The position numbers and the translations under genes were made by a program. DNA of 64,000 nucleotides from Nymphaea colorata (taxonomy: Eukaryota > Streptophyta > Magnoliopsida > Nymphaeales > Nymphaeaceae), in NCBI RefSeq assembly GCF_008831285.2, contig NC_045142.1, positions 25,557,876 to 25,621,875 on the forward strand. The letters run 5' to 3'. This document shows positions 1-11,262 of this stretch, one piece after another. The notes under the pieces were generated by a model, which saw only the letters and a list, made by a program, of their open reading frames with translations, did not search any database and had not been told where the DNA came from. Position 1 is the stretch's first letter. Each line of letters starts with the position of its first letter.

Positions 1-904
1 CGGCCTAGCTCCTGGGCAGCCTTCTTCGAGAAATGAATTTTGCAGAATAGCCCTGCCCTGTAAGTCATATTGCCGAAAGGTATACAAAAATTTGAGTTTT
101 GCACTAAGTTTCTATATCAATTATATCCAAAATAATTATAAAAAAACTAAAAGAAACATAAAAAATTAAAGTATATTACTCTAATTTTTTCCCTAAAAAA
201 AAGTAAACATACGAAAAAGAAACGGCGATACTTGTATTGTTATGGTCCAAGCCTTTTCTGGCTAAAATAAGATTTTTTTGCTTGAAAAATCTATAGTTTG
301 AAACCGATATTTCGGATCTGTCCATTTTAACAAGGCACACTAAATTGATCTCATAGTCCTATCCAAATTTTAAGAACCAACATGAGATAATTGTTGAAAA
401 AATAGCAACATTATAGTTCTCCATAATTTTCTTCATTTTTTCTATTAGTTTAAAATATTTTTACCTTAAAAATAAAAACAGAAAAAGAGTCAGTTCACTC
501 TAATGCGTATTCACAAATAGGAGATGATTTGCCCTATCCCTGGCGGATTGACGCAGAGACCTTAAATGCAGGGACCCTGATACAGAGAAGATTTTAAAAT
601 TTATAATATTTTAAAGATAGCTTTTTTTATCCTTGCAAGATCTTATTTATGTGTTCAGATTAGCATTGCCTTAACCCAGTAAGATCTTATTTATGCATTT
701 AAATTAAAACATCCCCATGTTTGATTCTGCAGAGATCAATCTGTTCAGTTCCTATTTCAAAAAATGAAACTCAAGTTCCACCTTTTATGGTGCAGTGTCA
801 CATAATTTGGACACTTGGATTGCAGAGAATCTGTTATTGGGTCTTCTAAGTGGGATTTGATGTATAAAATATTAAAATTAGATCCAAGATTGACAAAGGA
901 GTCT
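1..904. other. AT-rich non-coding DNA, no gene seen
   Basis: The stretch is AT-rich, with many short A and T runs. It has no open frame of convincing length or composition, and I recognise no transposon ends, RNA gene or array in it. It leads directly into the 200-bp tandem array. Confidence 0.6.
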
Positions 905-2130
905 CTGAACTGAACAAAGAGGCGGACATGGATCTACTGCTGGAGAACAAACTAAATACAGGAGCAATATCAGAAATGACTGGAACCTTGCTTTCAATCT
1001 TTTTATTCTCAAGCTGCGCAGCATCAAAATCGATCCAAGAAACCAAATGTTTCACATTGCTGCTCATGCAATTATCCTCTCAAGATTCACCAAGGACTGA
1101 ACTTTTGATGAACGCCATTACAGAACAATGAAAAAGGACCTGAAAATCAGAAACGATGGACATGCATTATCAGAAATCATTGGAATCTTGTCCTAAATTT
1201 TTGCATTTTCAACTTGGGCAGCTTCAAAATCGATTTAAGAAAAAAAATGTTTCATATTGGTGCTCTTGCAATGATCCTCTCGAGATTCACCAAGGACTGA
1301 ACTTTGGAGAGAGCCAATGTTACAACGCAACGCAAAAGGACCTGAACATCAGAGACAATGGAGATGCAACATCAGAAGTGAATAGAATCTTGCTCTCACT
1401 TTTTGCGTCCTTAAGCTGCGGTGCATCAAAATCGATCCAAGAAACCAAAATGTTTCGTTCGGTGCTCTTGCAATGATCCTCTCTAGATTCACAGGATTGA
1501 ACTTTGAAGAGCGCCAATATTACAACACAATGGAAAAGGACATGAATATCAGAAACGATGGAGATGCAACATCGGGAATCATTAGAATCTTGCTCACAAT
1601 CTGTACATTTGCAAGCTGCGCTGCATCAAAATCGACCAAGAAAGCAAAATGTTTCATGTTGGCGATCTTGCAATGATCCTCTCAGGTTCACCAATGGCAG
1701 AACGGTGACGGACGAACCATTACAACAAAAGGGAAAAACACTTGACAATTCGAGATAATGAAGGTGCAACGTCAGAAATGATTGGATTCTTGCTCCGAAT
1801 CTTGGCATTCTCAAGTTGGCCAGCATCAATCTATCCGAGAAATCAAAATAGTTCCTATTCCGCTGATCCCGTCAATATTCACTACTGAACAAATTTCGAA
1901 GGACGCGGACATTACAACACAACGGAAAAAGGACCTGAAAATCAGAAACGATGGTGGTGCAGCATCAGAAATGATTGAATCTTGCTTCAATCTTTTGCAT
2001 TCCCAAGCTGGGCAGCATAAAGATTGACACCAGAAAAACGATGGTGGTGCAGCATCATAAATGATTGAATCTTGCTTCAATTTTTTTCATTCCCAAGCTG
2101 GGCAGCATAAAGATCGACACAAGAAACCAG
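905..2130. repeat. 200-bp tandem array, about six diverged units
   Basis: An anchor motif resembling aagctgcgcagcatcaaaat recurs at about 1011, 1211, 1411, 1611, 1811 and 2004, so the period is very close to 200 bp. A second phrase, aaaggacctgaaaatcag, recurs with the same spacing at about 1134, 1335, 1535 and 1927. A partial unit of about 90 bp is duplicated again (about 1951-2040 against 2041-2130). The units have diverged by substitutions but hardly by indels, so the spacing has been kept. The short open frames on both strands are by-products of the repeat. It lies on the 3' side of the potassium transporter gene. Its function is unknown. Confidence 0.85.
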
Positions 2131-3592
2131 AAAGTTTCATATTGGACTCTTGTAATGATCCTCTCGAAATCCATCAATGACTGAACTTTGAAGAACGCCA
2201 TTACGACACGGTGGAAGGAGATAGCCTCAAAATGAAAGCCCCGAATTGTCGGACACCTCGGAAAAGGCCCCGAAAAGTAAAATATGCTTCCAAACAAGTT
2301 GTTAAGTTTGCCATTGGATAAATCTATGGAAATTAATCACTATATAAGAGACAGGACATCCAAACACGGCTCAAAATCAGTGAGAAATAAGTGCCTTAAT
2401 CCATTTAAGAAAATGAAAGACAGCAGCAAAGAAAAATTCTCAAGCTTGCAGCTCTGTTCCAAGCTAAGCTGAACTGGCCTAGGAGTTTACTTTGGAACCC
2501 GTCCATGGATTGGATCCTGACCTTAAAAACCCAGTTAAGCCTGATTAAGACCAAGTCGTGGAACCACATAATTTCAAGAAAAATCCAAACTCCAAATGCT
2601 AAAATATCTTTCACATGTTTATATTCATAAATGTCGAATATTTTGTCTTGGTAAATAATAAAAATTGTATCCCAAATTTCTCATTCTATCATAATTTGTG
2701 TGGGCAGGGATTACCTTAGTCTTAGGGAAATTTTCACTCTTGGACTCAAACTTCATAAAAACGAACTGATTTTTTATTTTCTACTTCTTAATGAAAATTG
2801 TTCAATGAGGATCTTTTACAAAATTTTCATTGATTTGAAAATGAAACACACTAAGTGCATTCCTTTTAATATCCCTAACACTCCAGACCTTCATTTGGTA
2901 TTTTCGTGAAAAGAGAAACCCTTTCTAAGAAAATTATCAAAATGTGGTTTTTTTTTTTTTTAAATTATGGGCAAAAATACCACAAATTGACATCTTTCTT
3001 ATTTTAACGATGGTTCTAGGCTTCTAGCTTGGATAGCTGGGGTTGGAGGTCAGGCCAGCTCGCCGCAGCACTAGACCTATTCAAGCTTTCTTGAGGTCAC
3101 TTCGTATAGGGTGGAGACCAGGTCTTTGCTGATCTGTGTCCAGGCGGGTTCGAACCGGGCCCGGACAACATGCAGCCTTACATGCATGTAAATAACCATA
3201 TAGACATGTGACCCACCCAAGAAAGACGAATCTAACAGTCCTTCCAGCATTGAGCAATTCAGTAATACAGTAATTATGGTGACTGCATGCACAAGAGGCC
3301 TATATGAATCAAGCAGGACAATTCCGAGCAAAAAGCAGAAGAAACATCTCTGATGATGATCGACATTTTCCTTATTGGCAACGCGGAGCGGAAAAGATTC
3401 CTTATACATTGTTTGCCAATCACAAGCTCTTTGCAAGAAATAGAGCTCTCACAGACATGAAGATCTCTCTCAAAAGCAACACCAGTTCTCCACTCAATCT
3501 CCACCTCCACTCAGAAATGCATTCAGAGTCTGCAGAATAACTTCTGCCACAGACGGAGACAAGCAGTAGCAAGAATCCTGTGCGTCAGAATA
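2131..3592. other. Intergenic DNA 3' of the potassium transporter
   Basis: No gene was recognised. The part nearest 3592 probably includes the transporter's 3' UTR, but I see no clear canonical polyadenylation signal. Around 3137-3165 there is a GC-rich imperfect palindrome centred on ggttcgaacc, which resembles a tRNA/SINE B box. No A box or tRNA fold accompanies it. The overlapping open frames at 3077-3540 run on both strands and lack protein-like composition. Confidence 0.5.
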
Positions 3593-6500
3593 CTAGACAT
3601 AATAGATCATGCCAACCTCTATAAGGCTCATGTGAGGGATGTTCAGTGCCACGGCGGGCCTCCGGCAGTTCTTTCTCAGGAATGAGAATACAATGTCGAT
3701 GGCCAACTTCTTGATGAATGATGATGACTTCATGGCTTTGATGTATGCATGGCCCATTATGTACGTGAGACCAGCTTCCTTAGCTTCAACCAGCTCCCTC
3801 AGCTCCTCTTTCACCTCAGGATTGATGGTCATGGCAGCCTCGGACAGCTCGAACCGCACCCGCCATCCGATACCCAGTTGCTGATGAAAACCTGAGGGAG
3901 TTGTCGCGCAGAAAGAAGGAATTAATGAAGAGAGAGGAGATGAGATTCACGGTTTACTTCAAAGGGGGTTCTTGTTTTCACTTCTGCGTGTATTCTTACT
4001 TGCTAGACTGCACACATTTAGCCTTTTCTGATTCCCCTAAACCCAGCTACTGCAACTAGACATTTGCTCATCAACAATGACAAGATTGGATAGTATTCAT
4101 AAAAAAATTATTTTTGAAATCAGTTTTAACGAAAACGGTTCTACAAAATTGGTCTGATTTTATCTCATGCAGTAAGTATGAGAGGGCCCTTCTCATAGTT
4201 TCTGGGCAGCCGTTAATAGGCTTATGGGCATAAGGCCCACAATAGTGGGGATTCAGTTGACTGCTTACCACTGGTTGTCACAGATTTACTGCTGCATTCA
4301 GTGTTTGTCAGATCGCCATCCTCTGTTTCAGACATAACCATCGTTGTGCAAGTTCTGCCAGAAGGATGAACAGCCCAGGGGCCTTCAGAGGAACTACCAG
4401 TCTGTGTCTCCTCAACCTCCATTCGGATGAATTCTGCTATACTCATCACAAGCTGATTCTCAAAATTGTTCTCTTCGTCCCTATGAACATCCTTGTACCC
4501 ATATCTCACAATGCACCGGTACATCCTATAAGCCTTTGGGCCGATTCGACCGATAAGGTAGCGCTCTTCGGGAGATACATATGGCACAGAAACATATTTC
4601 ACACAGATGAAGACTAGAATTTGGTGGAAGGCTGGAAGATTGGTGACAAAGTGGGAGAAGATGGGTGGAACTCCACTGGCAAGCTCAGTGTATATTAGGC
4701 CCATACCTGGAACACGGACTATGCCAAGGTTGGGGCCAAGTGTTAAGATCCATTTCATTGATACCTTGTTCTGCAATTCAAAGAGATACTTATGCTGCAT
4801 GCCATAGTGCCACACATACATTATTCCCACAAAAATCACAGACAGGACAAGTGGCGCCCACCCTCCTTGAGCCACTTTGGTGATGGAGGATGACAGATAC
4901 AGAGCCTCAATCAATCCAAAGAATAGTAGGAAGATGACTGCAAATATGAATGACTTTCTCCATACGAACACAATAACTAAAGCCATAAGACAAGTTGTCA
5001 CAAACATCACTGTGATACACGCAATACCTGTAGACCAGACAAGGATATTAAGTTCAACAGAAAAAGAGAATGCAAGTGATACAACACATTTGTCTTAGGA
5101 GAGCCCAGCGAATGCAAGTGTTGGAATAACCTTGTGCTAGGAATCAGAGTTCAGTTGTCATGGAGAAGATGGTCGCAGAATCTGGCTTTCTCTTCAGCCG
5201 GTAACCTGCTCATCAAAGGCAGTTACCAGCTGAGAAGAAATCCATGATTAAAAACCATCTTCAGCTACAACTGCTGCATTCTGATTTTGGATGCAGGATT
5301 ATTGCAACAAAAAGAACTACTCACCATACGCATTACCAATAAGGGTAGTGTCGTGAAAGCCGATTGTAGTGGCAAGACAGAGCATCATGAGAATCCAATT
5401 GATCTCTGGAATGTATACCTGACCGTAGATCCAACTGGATGTGTGGATGATTTTGACACGCGGAAAATAACCCAATGCATGGCATTGCATAATTATGGAA
5501 AATGTAGCAGATATGACAGCCTGACTGGCGACTATAGCAGCTAAGGTGGCCACAGTGAAAATAGGCCAAAATATAGGCTCTGTAAAAGCAAAAAAAGAAC
5601 ATGACGGATTGCCTACACACAAGCAACCTTAGCAGAAAGGTAACTTAAGAAGTGAGTTGGCATGAATAACCGACACAATAGATAAAGTTATACTTCTTAC
5701 CTGGAATAGAATCATAAAAGCTTTTGGGGATGTCAGAGAAATGTTTGGAAAGAAAGGCAGCTTGTCCCATGTATTGCAACACTAGGCAAGGGTATATGAC
5801 ACAACTAAAAGCAAGCTGCAAAGGAAGAAACAATTACTTGAAGAAACCTGAAAGAACTGTCAAGTGCTATTTCTCACACATTCAATGTCAATCTTGGATA
5901 TTCTACTGAATGGTCCTTGAAACTAACATGGAAGGCCATATAAGGGTGAATCTAGATCTCAGAATCCAACAATCTTAAAAACTCAAATACAAGAACAACT
6001 ATTAGAAATTCCAACTAAGGAACTGATGAGACTGAGGCAAATTTTAGACCAAAATGAAAGAAGTACCAACAAGTAGCTTACCCTGATTGAGGAACTTGTA
6101 AAGTGACCAACATCTGCAAACATAGCTTCAGCACCTGATTAGATCATGAAAAAGGCAGATCATCATCCTGAAGGCCAGTAACATGTACGTCGAAGAAACA
6201 GAATCACTATGGACTAATCATGTAGAGGGTGAAGCTCTCACCTACCAGTTACACAAAGAAGCACTCCGCCAAGAGATATCCAACCGTCTTTTCCGGTCTC
6301 TCTAAAGAAATCAAACATGTAAACTGGCGACAGAGCATGCCATATTCTGGGGTTCCAACGAATTATGTTATACAAGCCAATAGCAGCAATTGATAATAGC
6401 CAAACAATTATAATGGGTGCAAACATAAAAGCAACCCTGTGAGTGCCACAGTGCTGCAAGGTGAATAGTCCAACCAGCACAAGACATGCAATAACCAGCA

Positions 6501-8951
6501 CCGTACCTACACAAATATGGTGATTATGAATCTCCTTCAATATAAAGCAGCCACATTGTCACAAATATCGCCAACACAAAAAGTGGGAAAGCAAAGAAAA
6601 ATGAGAGAAAGGAAAATCATCATATTTTGAGCAAAAATGTCGAAAATGAAAACATCACATTTTTTGTGTTTTTCTTCTTTTCAGAAAAAAAAAATTTAAC
6701 GTATCCTTGATTTTTGAGGTTTATTTTAACATATTAATAACCATCTTAATTTTTTATTAATGCACTCTAAGAAAATTAACAGAAACACAATTTTTTCCTA
6801 TTCCTTTACAATATGTTGAGAGGTTTTACCAAAAAGAAAAAGCTTACAGATTAATACCGGAGAAAAGCCCAAGGACATCTGTGACGATTTAAACAGTCAA
6901 AACCTGTGATATGATATTCTGCTATTACACCTCAAGACATATAACATAGTGAAATCGTCTCTAGTTTGGACTTTAGGATCCTCCGTAGACCAAGTGAACT
7001 TCAAGCAACAGACAATCATGCATTTCCGGTAGACCTACATGTTCATCCCTATTCGCCTGTTTGTTGTGAACCACTTCAAGGAAGATCTACACTTATACAA
7101 TACTTGGTTCCTTCCATTACAGTACAGGATACCGATTTGGCAGGTAAGATTATTGCCACCTCTCTGAAAATTATCTCGAATTATATACATCTATTTTAGC
7201 TGGAATTAAAAGAAAAGAAGTACTAACCATCAGGTAAATCTTTGGCACGAACATGCAGCCCCGAGATTGAAGATAGAACTGCATCAAACATCAACATAAT
7301 ACAATTTGGTGTCAAACAATTTCAGCATATATCAAGTTCTAACCAAAACGATTGTTGAAGAAGTACTCAATGAAGACCAGGAAGAAGGTGAATGCAGCCT
7401 TACCAGATATTGCAGGAGTGAGAACCCCATCACCAATAACCATACAAGCACCAAACAGGACCGCCAGTAGCAGGCCAGTCCTCCATCTCTTATGCTTATC
7501 AAGAAACCTTTTCAAGGGTGAACCGCCTACTGTCTCGCTTGAATGCCCATCTCCATAGTATGTTGAAAGTTCTTCATCAGCATCTTGCTCATCAGGCAAT
7601 AAATTTAGACTTGCATGTCTGCAGAGTAGTGAATACAAAGCAAAAGTTCCTCCTGCAAGTATTGAAATAAGTAATTAAAGCAGAAAATGTAGAAGGGAAA
7701 AAACATAGTGATAGCAAGTAGTAACAGATGATATGAAGACTCGCCTTCACCATTGTCGCCCGCAGACAATACAATGAATACATATTTAAGAAGTGCGGTT
7801 ACTGTCAGAGTCCAAAATATCAAGGAAAGAACACCAAATATTACTTTCCCACTTTCATACAGATGCAGTCTCCCAGAGAACGCGCTACTGAAGACATAAA
7901 GGGGAGAAATGCTCAAATCGCCATAAACAACACCACAACTTTGGTAAGCTAATAGAAGAACATTCTTATAGTAGCTCTTCCGTTGAACCTGCATAGCCAA
8001 ACAGCCAATAGTCAATATCAATTGCAAACGTGAGCAGAATCTTATACAAGTTGACACCAGTTCCATGCTTCTGGAAGTTTTGAATGGCAAATTTGGATGC
8101 CATCAAACTTATGGTAGCAAACCAAATAAGGATGGACAGTGGAACCTAGACCACATAAGTTTTCTACCCAAAATCAATAGAAGACCTATGGCGATGTAGC
8201 ATCACCAAGCATAGGTTGGTTATTACGAATTCTTGGAAAAGTATCCTTGATCTATCATTTCACAGGAGTACTAAGTACTTCCCTGCAAAACATAGATGCA
8301 GAAGAGAGTTTTCCCGTGCCTCTCTTTTCCCCTTCTTTTCTTTCGTTTTTCTAGTTGTAGTCCTATAGTTATACACCATTTTTTCTTTTTCTGTCCATCG
8401 AACTGAAAGAAATGGGTTTTTTTTTTCTATTTTGTTGTTTCTAAATTGCAGTTCCTCCTTCCGCAAACTTCATTTTCCTTGATGCTGATCTCTAAAATAT
8501 AACTCTCATACGTTGAGGCTTCTTCCTAAAAACTTGTAGCAAAATAATCCTAAAACGCTCCTCTTGAAAGATGAAGAACCAAGTCACCTACAACTACCCA
8601 CCCAAAAAAAACATGCTCGCTACAATTCAAGCTTTCATAATCCAATTACACAGAAATCCTTTTCCTCATTCTCTCCAATTAGAGCTACTACTGACATTTA
8701 CATTGTTTTCCTTATATCTGCTTACAGCAATCAATGTCAACCTCTCTTGCCGGCGCCAGAACAGATATCCTCACAACTTGCCCAAACATATCTCGTTTCT
8801 CTAGCCGCTGAACAGAACCATAAAAACAATTAAAGCAAAGAGCTCTCCCACCAGTACCACCCCCCAACCCCCACAAGACAAGCGCCTAAACCTACTTCAA
8901 AAATCTCTGATCTTTCAATAGAACCATGAAAACAAATAAAGGCAAGGAAAC

Positions 8952-8986
<35 letters not shown>

Positions 8987-9057
8987 ACATACATAAAAGC
9001 CATAATCCGGACCTGATCATCGCTTTCATTCTCAGATATGCCCGCCTCTTCGTCCAT
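3593..9057 (-). CDS. KUP/HAK/KT-family potassium transporter, 10 exons, 776 aa
   Basis: The product is a membrane potassium transporter (H+-coupled K+ uptake is the family role). Exons read on the minus strand are 9013-9057, 7745-7988, 7404-7652, 7228-7278, 6246-6506, 6082-6134, 5701-5815, 5325-5579, 4269-5027 and 3593-3891. They sum to 2331 bp with frame kept at every junction, giving 776 aa, usual for the family. Visible signatures are [15 protein letters not shown] near the N-terminus, [46 protein letters not shown], many hydrophobic segments, and the conserved C-terminus [15 protein letters not shown]...IEVGMIYYV. The hydrophilic tail contains an acidic variable segment ([10 protein letters not shown]). 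The 15-residue first exon ([15 protein letters not shown]) is the least certain part: its donor CAG|GTCCGG is weak, but it joins in phase to VQRKSYYKN. The intron after residue GEG is GC-AG. The gene looks intact. The subfamily resembles the KUP3/KUP4 group from memory, and I do not assign a member name. Confidence 0.95.
7653..7744 (-). other. GC-AG intron in the potassium transporter
   Basis: On the minus strand the exon ends ...GGTGAAG and the intron begins gcgagt. It ends ttgcag before gaggaac. Only this junction preserves the family-invariant [11 protein letters not shown], because the nearby GT would shift the frame. The donor flank AG|GCGAGT fits the known strong context of GC donors. 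Confidence 0.85.
8955..8985. repeat. (CT)n microsatellite in transporter intron 1
   Basis: An uninterrupted run of about 15 CT units lies in the first intron of the transporter, close to the small first exon. It reads as GA repeats on the coding strand. Confidence 0.9.
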
Positions 9058-11262
9058 ATCAACATAATGAAGAAAACCAACTTATATCACGTCGTCCACA
9101 CGAAAACATTTGCAGGCTGTGCCATATCTTCCTTGAATGCAACCAAACAGCAGAAATTTGATTAGACAAAACTAACATGAACCAACCACGGGAGGAAAAA
9201 AAATAAAAAAAAGGAGAATAAGAAGAGGAAGCAGGCCACCAGAATGAATGAGGAAACATGGCATCGAAATCCTCCGTCTCCGACACAGCAGCAGGAAGAA
9301 GAGTGCTGTTCCGTTTGGTTCTACGAATCAAACAAAACAGAAACTTCTTCCCCACGTCTTCGCGTTACGATTGTGGCGGGATACTGTGGCCGTCGATCTG
9401 GAAAAGATCTTGCATTAAAATCGGACGCGGCGGCTAACCGCCTCTGCGCCTTCCTGCATGGATCTTGCATGGCAGGTTATGGAGGGACGGTGAAGGATTA
9501 CGCATCACCATAACTAAAAGGTTCTTTTCCTTTTCTAAAATTCATCCCTTGCACAAGTACAATTTACAGATTCATGGTTTCCTTACCCCAAAGGACGAAC
9601 ACAGCGCCAGCTTTTTGCACTAGGTAAATAACTTGTTTTTCTTTGCTCTAATCACGATTAGCAGATTACTATTTTAATATATTTAAGGTTGTATTTGTTT
9701 TACCGCAGATCTAAGATCCCCATGATTTTGAGATAACTACAGATTTAAGGTTCACCTCTACCCCCTCTCTTCTCCACCTCAAATCTCACCGTAAATTTAT
9801 GATATTTAACATGTAATGTGGTATTGAAATAAAAAAGATCTACCACACAGCCTCAAATTTAAGATCCAGACTATCTAAGTGTCGTTTAAAAGATTGCATG
9901 CAGGCCTGGGACTGATTTCTTTCTTTTTTTTTCGAGAGAGACCTCTTTCATTACATTGATTTGTTTCTTAAATTGACGAATCGAACTTCAAGAATTAAGG
10001 TTTCACCTGTAAAAGTTAGTTTTTTAAGTGCATTATTGCAAATATGAAAATAAACTCTTGTGAATTCGGATTGCAACTGAGAACTTGCTATTCACCTTAG
10101 TAACTTAATTTTTATTTAGATGATAACAGTCAAGTTGATAAAAATTTATTAAATGAGTAAAATGCTCATTTTAAGAAAGCACTTCTTGTTTGAAATTCAT
10201 ACATGATTGAAGATAATCCCAATACAGTGAGAGAGAGGGGGAGACTTATTGAGGACAAGGAATCCCTAGCCGCCCATATGCACTTCTTGTTTGGAAATGA
10301 TACATGATTGAAGATAGGCCCAAAACAGTTATTTACATAGTTTGATAAAAAAAAATATATGTTTACCTTTTGGTGGTATAACAAAAGGGCACTGTAGTTT
10401 GAAATTTTTTCATTTGGGCGGCTCTTTTATATGATTGAGACAATCAAATCTAAAATACTTGTGCATCTCCTTATTGTCACTTCAAAAGTTGAACTTCTTT
10501 TTCTTTTCTCTTTTCTAATTGGAACTTAACATTGCAGTAGATAATGTTGCACATATTGATTCAAGAATTTGGATTGAAAAATCTAAGTGAGCGTGAAGTT
10601 GGATAAAGATCTGATCCAATTACATGTAAAGTGTGGAAACTCATGCAAGTGAAATGGAGATTTGGTCTTCTTGGAAAATTGGGAATGGTTCGGAGTTTGA
10701 CATGGAATTTGACTAGGCAAGATCTGGTTCAATGGATACGGAACTATAGGACTTATTTTCTTGAAAATCTAATTTGGATCCGACTAAGATTTGATGCATG
10801 TTTATATGTGATTGCGTCAGATCTGTATCGGTTTCGGTCTTAATTATGAAAATGCAGACCAAATCTGAACATTGGGTCCAAATCTTTTATCGATCGGACT
10901 AAATGGATCGGAAATCGGGTCGGTGGTAGACTGCATCCGACCCATTTACATTAGCTGGGCGTTCCAATTCACTTCTCTATATCTTTTCCCGATCTTTATA
11001 TCTGGACCGTCCATCCAGGAGCCCGACTCTCAGAGAGAGAGAGAGAGAGAGAGGGAAGCAGAGGAGCGAAAAATTTTTACGTAGACGACATTCTCGAAGC
11101 CCTAATTAGGCGCCGCTTCCTTCTTCTCATCTTGGTCGAGCTTGTTTTTGCTCTGATTTTTATAAGGAGGGTTTAGGGCTTCAGTTTGCTCTAGTTGGTG
11201 AATCTTGTTCTCGTTGTTTTGGGAGTATTTCGAAGGATTTGTTGGGGGTTTTGATAACGAAG
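9058..11262. other. Divergent intergenic region between transporter and eIF3i
   Basis: The transporter (leftward) and eIF3i (rightward) start about 2.2 kb apart, so the region should hold both promoters and 5' leaders. A roughly 54-bp sequence containing gcacttcttgtttg and tacatgattgaagata occurs twice, near 10180-10233 and 10279-10332. A (GA)n run at 11032-11053 sits about 210 bp before the eIF3i start, probably in its 5' UTR or core promoter. Around 10600-10960 is a stretch rich in gatc/atccgac motifs of the type seen in old plant repeats. No gene was recognised. Confidence 0.6.
11032..11053. repeat. (GA)n microsatellite upstream of eIF3i
   Basis: About 11 AG/GA units lie 210 bp 5' of the eIF3i start codon. 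GA runs in this position are common in plant 5' leaders. A role here is not shown by the sequence. Confidence 0.85.

Noticed and set aside
3137-3165. Possible tRNA or SINE B box in a palindrome (ggttcgaacc)
   Set aside because: No A box, acceptor stem or cloverleaf could be drawn, and the motif is self-complementary, so it is not called as an RNA gene.
3077-3540. Open frames on both strands next to the transporter 3' end
   Set aside because: They overlap in several frames without any recognised domain. The region is probably 3' UTR and intergenic DNA.
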